A stretch of DNA of 50,969 nt from Akkermansiaceae bacterium (GTDB lineage Bacteria > Verrucomicrobiota > Verrucomicrobiia > Verrucomicrobiales > Akkermansiaceae). Below, in pieces: positions 24,411 to 34,300 of this stretch (positions are counted from its first letter, which is position 1; each line of letters begins with the position of its first letter). The DNA lies in assembly GCA_023301765.1 (NCBI GenBank), contig JALZUC010000060.1, positions 1 to 50,969 of the forward strand, in the 5' to 3' direction. The position numbers and the translations under genes are program-made. The notes under the pieces are model-generated. The model did not search any database, was not told where the DNA came from, and was given only the letters and a program-made list of their open reading frames with translations.

Positions 24411-26282
24411 CTATTTTTTAACCTGAATAGCGTCTACCGAATATGGATTCCCCTTACCATACTTACCCTTTAGGTCTGGATAGCTTACAAGGAAGTTATT
24501 TGCATCAATGAGGTTAAGAACGTAGTGCGTAGTACCTTCAGGCAGAGTGCAGGTGATGGTTCCATTTTTAATATGAGCTGATGCTCTATACCATTCTTCA
24601 TAGCTCTCTCCCCCATTCAGCGTGTAGATAAGTTCTGCTTTGATGAGTTTCGTTCCATTTTCTGTGAACTTAGCTGTGATGATGTCCCCTTTGATAGAGC
24701 TACTATTCACTACAGGAATCTTCTCCTTATTTGTGAGACCTTTGCGGCTATGCGGATTATAGTAAGGGTAGCTTGCCTTCATTTCTGTAAGACTCTCTTT
24801 GAGCTTGCCGTGCATCTCTTGTGCCTTTTCCGGCATTGCTGAATAGAGGTTATTCGACTCTTCGAGATCTACTCTAGTAGCTACGTTATCTTTTGTTTCA
24901 TAGAGTCGGTAGAGTTCAAATTCATCTGTATTCTCCGCGTGGAGGTGATCATAGTTTTGAATCAGTTTATAATCCCCTATGCGTATGGTGCTCTCAAGTG
25001 CTACCCCATGCGGAAAGTGCCACACCATGGTGTCACGTACTTTACCACCGGCATCTATGACGAGGCTTGGGTCCTTTGGGTTAGTAGTAAGTAATGGTAA
25101 AAGATCTAGCCCATCGAGATTTTTCCCTTCTGGTTTTTTTACTCCAGCCATGGAGAGAATAGTAGGGTAGAAGTCCAGACCATTAGCCATAACCTCTGTT
25201 TGCGTAGCTTTAGGTATATTGGGCCCTGTGATGATAAGTGGCACACGTGTTCCGCCCTCCATAGCAGATATTTTACCACGATCTAGAGGTGCGTTATCAG
25301 TATATCGCTCACTTCGTCCACCTTCCATACCACCGTTATCAGAGGTGAAAATAATGTAGGTATTCTCACTAAGCATGTGCCCAGGCCAGCGCGGGTCTTC
25401 TGTTTTTTCTAAGTAGTCAAATACCTTGCCTACGTAGTAGTCTAACTCCTCAACCATGGCACAGTAGTAAGGGTTTGTCTGCCCTACTTGATCACGTGGA
25501 GGGAGGTTAGCGGGATCAATTTTTAACTTCTTAGTATATTTTTTAAGTAACTCCTCTGAGCGAGTATGGATAGGTGTATGGACGAGCCATGTGGCATAGT
25601 AGAGAAAGAATGGCTTAGGCTGTAGTTTGGCCTGATCAATAAAATTAAGTGCGTCTACATTAGTCTGGTGATATGGATAACCATTTTCATCCAGGCGAAA
25701 GGGATCATCTTTAGCTGTGGTGGCAAAATTTTTGAGGCGATCTTTCATGCCTTTACGTGCGCCACGAACTGCACGGGTGTAGTCAAAACCTACATCCCCT
25801 GGCTGAGGGTAGGCGTGGTGGTCTATCGCAATATGCCATTTCCCTGCATGCCCTGTCGTATAGCCATGCTGTTTTAGAACCTTACCAATGGTAAGTTCAT
25901 CTGCTGGCATTCGGCCGCTGTACCATGGGTCCATCATAGTAGTGTGCTTATTACGCGGTAGCGGTGGGTGACCACCTACCACATGTGTTTTCTGTGCACG
26001 GGCTGGATGATTACCACTCATGATGGCACAGCGAGAGGGCGCACACGTGGGGGCTGGTGAGTAGCCTTGCCAGAACATGACGCCCCTTTTCGCTAAAGCA
26101 TCAATATGCGGAGTCTCCATCGGTGAAGGTTCATCAAGGTCATAGCACTTCACATCTTGCCAGCCGAGATCATCGGTGAGCAGTAGAATGATATTAGGCT
26201 GTTTAGGCCGTGTATTTTCCGCAAATCCTAGGGAGACACTGGATGCGATGAGTAATGAAATAATAGTATACTTTTTAAACAT
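24411..26282 (-). CDS. S1-family sulfatase (secreted)
   Basis: A 623-residue arylsulfatase-type enzyme. It has a signal peptide (about 1-21), metal-binding LLTDDLGWQDVKCYD, the formylglycine motif CAPSR (C80-R84), GKWHIAIDHHAY and TSDNGGMEGG. The C-terminal roughly 120 residues form a beta-rich extra domain (SSIKGDIITAKFTENGT), which makes it longer than a typical sulfatase. It is transcribed alone between the radical SAM gene and prfC. It is the second of three sulfatases in the window and is probably used on sulfated polysaccharide. Confidence 0.93.
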   Translation of the reverse strand: MFKKYTIISLLIASSVSLGFAENTRPKQPNIILLLTDDLGWQDVKCYDLDEPSPMETPHIDALAKRGVMFWQGYSPAPTCAPSRCAIMSGNHPARAQKTHVVGGHPPLPRNKHTTMMDPWYSGRMPADELTIGKVLKQHGYTTGHAGKWHIAIDHHAYPQPGDVGFDYTRAVRGARKGMKDRLKNFATTAKDDPFRLDENGYPYHQTNVDALNFIDQAKLQPKPFFLYYATWLVHTPIHTRSEELLKKYTKKLKIDPANLPPRDQVGQTNPYYCAMVEELDYYVGKVFDYLEKTEDPRWPGHMLSENTYIIFTSDNGGMEGGRSERYTDNAPLDRGKISAMEGGTRVPLIITGPNIPKATQTEVMANGLDFYPTILSMAGVKKPEGKNLDGLDLLPLLTTNPKDPSLVIDAGGKVRDTMVWHFPHGVALESTIRIGDYKLIQNYDHLHAENTDEFELYRLYETKDNVATRVDLEESNNLYSAMPEKAQEMHGKLKESLTEMKASYPYYNPHSRKGLTNKEKIPVVNSSSIKGDIITAKFTENGTKLIKAELIYTLNGGESYEEWYRASAHIKNGTITCTLPEGTTHYVLNLIDANNFLVSYPDLKGKYGKGNPYSVDAIQVKK

Positions 26283-26331
26283 GGTGTGTGGAACTTAGGG
26301 GGGGATTTTACGGACGTGAACGGCGGATCAG

Positions 26332-27969
26332 CTACTCTGTAGCGTGATCTCGGAATATTAAATGCTCATTCCCCTCATGAAGGACAGTGAGCATGTATTT
26401 TGATGAGAGTAGGACGACCCAGAAGTTATCTTGATCACGAGCGATCGTGCAGCCTGATGGAAGTTTAACTTGAGGCGGATCACTATCACGCCTCATCGTG
26501 TCTGGTTCCTTTTCCTCAAACCACTGCACAACGGAATACGGCGAGCTCTCAAGACGGGTTTCCACCTGATACTCTGAGATTAGGCGAGCCTGTAGAACTT
26601 CGAACTGTAGCGGACCCACAGCACCCAATAGCGGCACACGCTCAATACTTCCATGAATGTAGTATGCCTGAGCTACACCTTCCTTCATCAGCTGGTCAAT
26701 ACCTGCACGGTAGCGTTTAATATTAGTGGTATCACTATTCCGGATGTAGATAAAACATTCTGGGGTGAAGCGGGGCATCTCATTATAGACTATTTTAGGA
26801 TCGCTTGTTAGAGTGTCACCAATAAGAAAGTTATAATTACCCACGAGGGCAAGAATATCTCCAGCGTATGCAGTATCTAGAGTCTCACGGTCCTGACCAA
26901 AAAGTTTCTGCGCGTTAGCTAGCCTCACCTTTTTTCCAGAACGTTGATCTATGACCTGCATATCACGCTCAAAAACTCCGGAAACAATACGCACGAATAC
27001 TGCACGGTCTCGGTGCCGTGGATTCATATTGGCTTGGATCTTAAAAACAAAACCTGAAAAGTTCTCAGCATTCGGGTCGATCATTTCACCCTTGCTGACT
27101 CGGCCAGATGGAGGTGGTGCCATATCCAGAAAGCTTTCTAACATATTCTGCACCCCGAAGTTATTCATCGCACTACCAAAGTAGATCGGCATCTGCTCCC
27201 CTGCGAGTACTCGCTCTACATCGAGCGGCTCAGTGAGACCATCGAGCATCTCCACCTCCTGAGTCACTGTCTCGTAGAGATCATCATTAAGTATCTCACG
27301 CACTTTATCGTCCTCGATTCCGGCAACTTCAAGAGGAGCCATAAATGCCCCACGTTTAGTGCGCTCAAAAAGATTTACCTCCCCCTTCTTCCGGTCATAG
27401 ACGCCACGAAAACGTGGACCGTCACCCAGTGGCCAGTTGACTGGCGCGGGGGCTAGCTTAAGCACCTTTTCTAACTCGTCTAGTAACTCCAGCGGCGGAC
27501 GTGAGGGCCTATCCATTTTATTAATAAAAACAAAAATGGGAACTCCCCTCCTCCGACAAACCTCAAATAGCTTTAATGTCTGCGCCTCAATACCCTTACC
27601 GGCATCAATCACCATCACCGCAGCATCCACGGCAGAAAGCACACGATAGGTATCTTCAGAGAAATCATGGTGCCCAGGAGTATCCAGCAAATTTACACAG
27701 TAATCATTATATTCAAACTGGAGTACTGTAGAGGAAACTGAGATACCTCGTTCCTTTTCCATAGTCATCCAGTCACTGGAGGTTGACTGCTGTTCTTTTT
27801 TTGAAGTAACGCTCCCAGCTAAACCGATCGCCCCCCCGTAGAGTAGAAGTTTTTCGGTAAGTGTCGTTTTACCCGCATCCGGGTGAGAGATAATAGCAAA
27901 AGTTCTGCGACGAGAGCATTCTCGTGCAGCGGCGGCAGATACAGTGGTAATGGAAACTGGAGTAGTCAA
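26332..27969 (-). CDS. prfC: Peptide chain release factor 3
   Basis: RF3 is a translational GTPase that recycles RF1/RF2 from the ribosome after peptide release. The 545-residue protein has G1 SHPDAGKTTLTEKLL, G3 DTPGHHDF and G4 FINKMDRPSRPPLELLDE. The RF3-specific domains II and III follow (FVFKIQANMNPRHRDR; GAVGPLQFEVLQARL). About 18 N-terminal residues precede the usual RRTFAIISHPD start of the family. It lies 50 nt upstream of the sulfatase start on the same strand, which is probably fortuitous. Confidence 0.96.
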   Translation of the reverse strand: MTTPVSITTVSAAAARECSRRRTFAIISHPDAGKTTLTEKLLLYGGAIGLAGSVTSKKEQQSTSSDWMTMEKERGISVSSTVLQFEYNDYCVNLLDTPGHHDFSEDTYRVLSAVDAAVMVIDAGKGIEAQTLKLFEVCRRRGVPIFVFINKMDRPSRPPLELLDELEKVLKLAPAPVNWPLGDGPRFRGVYDRKKGEVNLFERTKRGAFMAPLEVAGIEDDKVREILNDDLYETVTQEVEMLDGLTEPLDVERVLAGEQMPIYFGSAMNNFGVQNMLESFLDMAPPPSGRVSKGEMIDPNAENFSGFVFKIQANMNPRHRDRAVFVRIVSGVFERDMQVIDQRSGKKVRLANAQKLFGQDRETLDTAYAGDILALVGNYNFLIGDTLTSDPKIVYNEMPRFTPECFIYIRNSDTTNIKRYRAGIDQLMKEGVAQAYYIHGSIERVPLLGAVGPLQFEVLQARLISEYQVETRLESSPYSVVQWFEEKEPDTMRRDSDPPQVKLPSGCTIARDQDNFWVVLLSSKYMLTVLHEGNEHLIFRDHATE

Positions 27970-28267
27970 AGCTGATAATTTAGTAGCTCAAAGCAGCATC
28001 ATTGACAACCCACCAGACCGAAGATCTGATACAGCCTCACTAAGCTATGAAAGCCAGCCCAGCTTCACCGCTTATTACATCGGTTTCTAACGCTCCCTAA
28101 ATCCTTGTTAATAACTAATAATAAGCATGTTACCAAACTCAAACAAACCCGCCGCCCCCCACCTTTCCGCTAGTGGTGCATTTAAAGATCACTTTCATAA
28201 CTAAGTTATTTTTTAAACTTTTCAAGCCCATGTGAGGGTCTCATCCACCTCAGTGCATTCTTTAAAA
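27970..28267. other. Intergenic, no gene seen
   Basis: About 300 nt between the sulfatase stop and the prfC start, both minus strand. The stretch is not coding in any frame of plausible length. I see no terminator hairpin with a T run and no known riboswitch core; it presumably holds the prfC promoter. Confidence 0.6.
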
Positions 28268-29842
28268 CTACTGTTTCTCCTTTGTTCCACCGCGTCCTTT
28301 AAATTTGATATTAACCCATCCCAAGGGCTTCCCTTTAGGGACAGTCCTCTGTTCCCTCTCAAGCAACACAGAGAGTTCCGCAACCACCTCTGGATGATCT
28401 CTGTAAACATTCTTCCTCTGCTGCAGATCATTAGTAAGGTTATATAGTTGTGCCTTAGGTGCATTTTTATACAGCTTTCCATTCACTATATCGCTATGCT
28501 CTTTCCCCATAAAGGTCGCAGCAGCCTCACCTCCTAGCAAGTGATCACCGACCTTGTCACTCTGAAATCCACCTTCACCTTGGCGTGGAATGTATACCCA
28601 GTTACCCTTCCTGATAGAGAGGTGTAGAGGGCTATTTGGACATATCACTAAGGTATCCCTAACCGCTGTCTCGGGAGTTCCCGTAAGAGTTTCTAGCTGA
28701 TTCAGGCTATCCGCCGGATCAACTAGCACCTCACCAACAATCTCTGCAAAAGTAGCCAGTAAATCGACATGACTAATCAAGGCATCTGACACCGTATTAG
28801 CAGGAATTTTCCCCGGCCAGCGCACGATCATGGGAATTCGGTGCCCTCCTTCCCACGCTCCAAACTTGGCACCTAATAGATTACCATTAATTTGGTGCCC
28901 CTTTTTTACAGCACGTTGACCTTCGAGGTTTAGCATTCCACCATTATCACTAGTAAAAATAAAGACAGTATTCTCAGAGACACCGTGCTCTTTAAGCGCC
29001 TCCATTAGCTGGCCAGTCATCCAGTCTAACTCATGGGTGAAATCACCGTAGTCGCCAACCTCACTAGTACCTACAAATTTTTTATCCGGGGTAAATGGGT
29101 GATGAATATTAGTCGTAGAGAGCAGGAGAAAAAATGGCTTCTCCTTGTCCCTTTCCTCCAGCCACTTGATAGATCTTTCCGTAAGATTAACGCCAATTTT
29201 ATCATCAACGTAGAGATCATGAGCCACCTTACCGCCTCCAATCCGCCCGGCGCCCTTACCCTCCATTGTTTTGGTGTGTTTTTCACCTCCCGTTTTGATT
29301 GGGTCTTCAGGGTCTATACCAACAACACGATGGTTTTCTACATAAACAAACGGGCACACACTATTCGCGCAAGGAATACCATAGAAGTAATCAAAGCCCA
29401 ACTCAAGTGGACCTGGTTTTAAATCATCATTCCAATTAGGCCTCTTATCACCAAAGCCAAGGTGCCACTTGCCAAAAAACGCCGTCTGATAGCCCGATTT
29501 CTTAAGTAAACTAGAAATTGTTTCGCGATCAGTGTCGATGGTAAGAGCTCCTCCATTCGTCACAGGCCCCCAAAAGTTCTTTCGATGTGGGTAGCGTCCC
29601 GTCATCTTTCCATAACGTGACGGAGAGCATACTGCAGAAGCTGAGTGCGCATCTGTAAACTTCCTCCCCTGAGAGGCTAACTTATCAATATTCGGAGTTT
29701 TCAGCAGCTTTGCGCCATAGCAGCTCAGATCTCCGTATCCTAAATCATCTGCAAAGACTAAAACGATATTAGGTTTTTCAGCAGAAAAAGCCGCGTGGGA
29801 TAGGACTAAAACTAAACAAGTAATTGAGAAAGGACGCCTCAT
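28268..29842 (-). CDS. S1-family sulfatase (secreted)
   Basis: A 524-residue arylsulfatase. The frame stays open to 29878, but ATG 29840-29842 gives a clean signal peptide (MRRPFSITCLVLVLSHAAFSA), so I use it. It has the metal site FADDLGYGDLSCYG, formylglycine motif CSPSR (C72-R76), GKWHLGFGDKRPNW and TSDNGGMLN. The usual C-terminal small domain is present. It lies 51 nt downstream of the Sec-redoxin gene on the same strand. Sulfatase maturation requires an oxidised cysteine, so the neighbouring secreted redox protein is suggestive, though no functional link is shown. Confidence 0.92.
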   Translation of the reverse strand: MRRPFSITCLVLVLSHAAFSAEKPNIVLVFADDLGYGDLSCYGAKLLKTPNIDKLASQGRKFTDAHSASAVCSPSRYGKMTGRYPHRKNFWGPVTNGGALTIDTDRETISSLLKKSGYQTAFFGKWHLGFGDKRPNWNDDLKPGPLELGFDYFYGIPCANSVCPFVYVENHRVVGIDPEDPIKTGGEKHTKTMEGKGAGRIGGGKVAHDLYVDDKIGVNLTERSIKWLEERDKEKPFFLLLSTTNIHHPFTPDKKFVGTSEVGDYGDFTHELDWMTGQLMEALKEHGVSENTVFIFTSDNGGMLNLEGQRAVKKGHQINGNLLGAKFGAWEGGHRIPMIVRWPGKIPANTVSDALISHVDLLATFAEIVGEVLVDPADSLNQLETLTGTPETAVRDTLVICPNSPLHLSIRKGNWVYIPRQGEGGFQSDKVGDHLLGGEAAATFMGKEHSDIVNGKLYKNAPKAQLYNLTNDLQQRKNVYRDHPEVVAELSVLLEREQRTVPKGKPLGWVNIKFKGRGGTKEKQ

Positions 29843-29893
29843 AAATGAGAACGTTGCCCACAGGAAAACCGACTGCAAGCGTTAATCACATAA

Positions 29894-31168
29894 TCATTTC
29901 TTCAGAGTAATCTCAATATCCTGAGCCAGGAACTGGCAGGTATGATCAGTCTTGGTGCAGACGTAATAGAATGCTGAGGCGTTGAATGACTCGGGAAACT
30001 TTTCCCCTGCTTTGGGGTGAAGCTCAAACTCGATCACTCGCGTCTCTGAGCTACTTTCCTCCTGAGGGAGTTTGGGGATTTTTAAATCCTGAATCTCGAG
30101 GCCTGAATCCGGTGCTAAATGGAAACTAATATTCCCTGCGTCATTGTTCCATGTGGTATTAGGAGCTGGCTGGAGTGTGAGATGCACTCGCACAGCTGGC
30201 TTTCTCTTGTTTGTAGAGGTTACGATGACCGTGCGGTGAGTAACAAGAGCCTTGGTATCGCGTGAGACCTTACCTTCAGGATCTGGGTGTTTCTGCGCTG
30301 AGGTATTGTTTTCCCTATTACTACGTGAGGGAACGGCAAATTCCGCCCCGGATGGCTCGGCCACTAGTGGGTGTGGTTTTCCCCCACGTTTCGTTATATC
30401 TACGCGGGCTCTATTCACCCAGTCATAGAATGAGTAGGGCTTATCAAGACGAGGCCCGTATTGCTGGATTCGTCTGCGCCAGATGTATTGATTAGGGTTC
30501 AGAGCCAAGGCCTGCTCCCAGTGTGCCATGGCTTTAGAAAAATCATTGGGTGCTCGTTTATCTGAATCAAAACGCATACGATAAGCTACCCCTAGACGGA
30601 AGTGGGCAGAGCCATTCTTAGGCTCTGCAGTCAGGATCTTCTCCAGAGCAGGGATCTTCTTGGGCAGAAGATTGATGGACTGGGTTTTAGCCTTGTTAGG
30701 ATACTCGGCAGCTAAAAATTCCTGTAGATCGTTTGGCCGAGGATTACGGTAGCGAATGATACCGTGCTCATCAATGAGGAGAGTGATAGGCACAGCGGAA
30801 ATACCCAAATCATTATAAGGATCAGCTAGCACTGGCCAGTCCATCTTCTGCCACTCCATATAAAGAGCGGCACGATCAGGATGCTGCTCTTGCACGATGC
30901 CTGCTATGCTGAGTTTACCTGTATCTACAAGTTTCTTAGTTTGCTTATGCCAGCCTGGCACATGTCTGCGGCAGCCTGCTCACCATGAGGCATAGAGGTG
31001 GAGCATAAGCTTCTTATCTGTGAGCGTAGAAATAGACTTTTTCTCACCATTAGTGATGGAGGGTAAGTTAACGTCAGGAAAACGGTCTCCCAGCTTAAGA
31101 GAAAAAGCACCCGAGGCTGCGGAGATCACAGCCAGAGTGAAAAGAAAATAATACAGCAAAATTTTCAT
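29894..31168 (-). CDS. Candidate selenoprotein: secreted thioredoxin-fold (redoxin) protein with UxxC active site
   Basis: One frame from ATG 31166-31168 to 29894 encodes 424 aa if TGA at codon 63 (30980-30982) is read as selenocysteine. Residues 1-21 form a signal peptide. The thioredoxin/AhpC-TSA domain (about 24-160) starts LKLGDRFPDVNLPS, then LHLYASW-(TGA)-AGCRRHVPGW: the TGA sits precisely at the first catalytic cysteine, giving U63-A-G-C66. The cis-proline loop follows (AVPITLLID, P127). Residues about 175-250 resemble TPR helices; the last 120 form a beta-rich domain ending with YYVCTKTDHTC. Both flanking segments are in the same frame, so no frameshift is needed. A short hairpin with a GGC loop starts 17 nt after the TGA (30946-30962). 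Alternative: a nonsense mutation, which would also have to hit the catalytic codon by chance. It is probably a periplasmic thiol oxidoreductase. Confidence 0.8.
30946..30962 (-). promoter_or_regulatory. Putative bacterial SECIS hairpin in the redoxin gene
   Basis: Seven consecutive pairs (UGUGCCA with UGGCAUA, one G.U) close a three-base GGC loop at nt 25-27 after the TGA. If the last A-U opens, the loop reads AGGCU, close to the AGGUCU loop of the E. coli fdhF element. Distance from UGA to loop is 24 nt, within the known 16-37 range, with G in the first two loop positions. SelB recognition is inferred. Confidence 0.65.
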
Positions 31169-31328
31169 ACTGTAGTATATTAGAACACCATCTTCGCCTT
31201 GGCCATGATGTTCTCAGCCGTTAGTCGCGTTTCTTTAGAACTTGTCCTTTTTCTAAAGAAAAACAGCTGCTAAACCACCATAATAAACTTCTCTTATTGA
31301 AGCTAATAAGTTATTCTCGTTCGACACT

Positions 31329-34300
31329 ATGAAAACCAGCCTCTTTTTTACCTTACTTCTCACCATTTACGCTCAAGCCACCGAGCCGATCACTGTCTCA
31401 AAAAACGATAACATCGTATTCCTCGGAAACGGCCTAGGCTCCCGCATGATGCAGTATGGCATATTTGAAACCTTTGCCCATATTCTCTATCCTGATAAAC
31501 ATCTAGTCATCCGTAACATGTGCGATGAGGGGAACACACCAGGTTTCAGGCCTCACTCATCACGTCCCTCACCGTGGGCTTTCTCTGGTGCGGAAAAGTT
31601 CCACCCACCACTTTCTAAAACAACAGATCGCTGGGGATCTAAACAAACAGGAAACGGAAGTATGGAGACTCCCGACCAATGGCTGACACGTCTAAAGGCG
31701 GATACCATCATTGCTTTCTTCGGCTTTAACCAATCTTTTAATGGTCAGGCTGGGCTAGAGAACTTTAAGGGAGAGCTACGCGCGTTTATCAAACATACCC
31801 GTGCTCAGAATTACAACGGCAGCTCCGCTCCACAGCTAGCCCTTGTCTCCCCTCTTGGATACGAGGACGCCAGCACTGAGCGCGAGCGTCTAGTGGATGC
31901 TAATCTAGAACTCTACACCGCCGCTATGGATCAAGTAGCAAAAGAGGAGAATGTGCTTTTCATCAACTGCTATCAACCTTCCCGAAGATGGTTCCAACAG
32001 AAGAAAAAACTCACGCGTGACGGAGTCACTCTGAATCTCACTGGCTACCAGCTCCTGAGTAATCTTCTCACTGAGAAAATTTTTGGTTCAACACCCAATG
32101 CTGTAGGTGGTAAAAATACCCTGACTGCAGTTCTTGAAAAAAACTGGGTCTGGGAAAAATTCTACAAAATTCCTAACGGCGTGCATGTCTACGGTAAGCG
32201 CCACCGCCCATACGGAACAGAAAATTACCCCTCTGAGCTCAAGAAACTAGAGGAAATGACCTCTAATCGAGACCAAGCCATCTGGGCCACACTCGCAGGA
32301 AAAACCTTCGACCTAGCAGCCGCAGATGCACAAACGACAAAGCTCGCAAATATCAAAACCAACTACAAACCTAGTAAGCAAAACGGCTCTACCAAATACC
32401 TCTACGGCCAAGAAGCCATCGATTCTTTTACCACAGCCCCAGGTTATAAAATCGAGCTCTTTGCCTCTGAAAAAAAATTCCCCCACTTAGCCAATCCGGT
32501 GCAAATCTCCTTTGATAATAAAGGACGTCTCTGGGTAGCTACCATGCCCAGTTACCCACACTGGAAACCTGGTGATGCCAGACCTTCTGATAAGCTGATC
32601 ATCCTAGAAGATACCAATAACGATGGTAAAGCAGACAAGGAAACCGTCTTTGCAGAAGATCTCCACCTCCCTACTGGATTCGAACTCTCACACGATGGTG
32701 TGTATGTGGCGCAAGGTAATCACCTAATCCTACTGAAAGATACTAACGGTGATGATAAAGCGGACCACCGCGAAATAGTTCTGAGCGGATTTGATGACCA
32801 TGATACCCATCACGTGATCAGTGCCTTCTGTGCAGATCCATCTGGTGCCATCTACATGGGTGAGGGCACCTTCCTGCACTCCCATGTGGAAACTACTCAC
32901 GGCCCTGTTAGATCATCTAATGGCGGTTTCTTCCGTTACTCGCCACAGCGAAATCAGCTAGAACGCACCTCACGTATCTCCATTCCTAACCCATGGGGCA
33001 CAGCATTTGATGATTACGGGCAGCCTTTTTTCCTAGAAACATCAGATTCTGATCTACACTGGATGACTCCCTGTAACGTTAATGTGGACTACGGCCAGAT
33101 AGCACCGAAGCCCATCACCATGTTAGAAAAATCACACCGCGTCCGCCCTACCTCCGGACTTGAGTTTGTCTCTAGCCGCCATTTCCCAGATTCAGTTCAG
33201 GGCGATATCCTCATTAACAATACCATTGGATTTCTCGGCACAAAGCAGCATCAAGTCATCGACTCTGATGCTGGCTATAAAGCCAAACACCGGCACGATC
33301 TAGTAACATCCAAGGACGGAAACTACCGCCCTGTAGATCTAGAATTCGCCCCAGATGGCTCCCTCTATATGGTGGACTGGCACAATGTACTTATTGGCCA
33401 CATGCAGCACAGCGCTCGTGACCCACTGCGTGATCACAAGCACGGCCGGATCTACCGCATCACCTATCCAGCACGCAAATTGGTAAAACCTGCACATATT
33501 CATAATGCATCTCTTAGCACCCTGTTTAAAAACCTAACAGTCCCTGAGTATCGCACTCGCTACCGCACACGCCGTGAGCTCCGTGGCCGCTCAGCTGATG
33601 AGGTGATTCCAGCTATAAAAAAATGGGTGAAAACCCTAAACCGCAAAACCCCTCGCTATGAGCAAACACTGCTCGAAGTCCTCTGGGTCACCTGGGGGCT
33701 GGAGCAAGTAAGTGAGCCACTTCTCAAAAACCTACTTCAAGCGAAAGACCATAGTGTCCGTGCCGCCGCCATCGAGGTGCTACGCCACTCAACTCAGCAT
33801 ATTTCCAATCCAGCTGCACTATTGAAAAAAACAGCCACGGACTCATCCGCCCGTGTCCGCCTCCAGACGGCGGTGGCGGCCTCGTGGTTACCTGCTGATG
33901 AAGCTCTCCCAGTGCTTAACGCCGTAAAACCTCTAGATCCATGGATTAAGCCAGTTGTGACCACCGCCAAGGCTCAGCTAGAAGGCAAAATTATCGCTGG
34001 AGATGCTCCTGAGAAACTGCACAAACCTACTACTCCACTCACAGGTGAAACTCTCGCCTTATTTAAAAAGGGATCAGAAGTTTACTCCCGTGAAGGTCAC
34101 TGCATCACCTGCCACCAGCCAGATGGAGGCGGGCTACCAGCAGCGATGTTCCCTCCTCTCAACAAAACCAAATGGGTAAATGAATCTGCAGATCGCCTAA
34201 TCAAACTCACCATGCATGGGCTGATGGGGCCGATAGAGATCAAGGGGAAAAAATACCCAGGCCAAGTTCCTATGACGGCGTTTAAAGCGCTCAGTGATGA

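Noticed and set aside
30961-30982. Frameshift or sequencing indel in the redoxin gene
   Set aside because: Homology before and after the TGA lies in exactly the same frame (207 nt between the start and the downstream GTG, divisible by 3), so an indel is unnecessary; only a substitution or recoding explains it.
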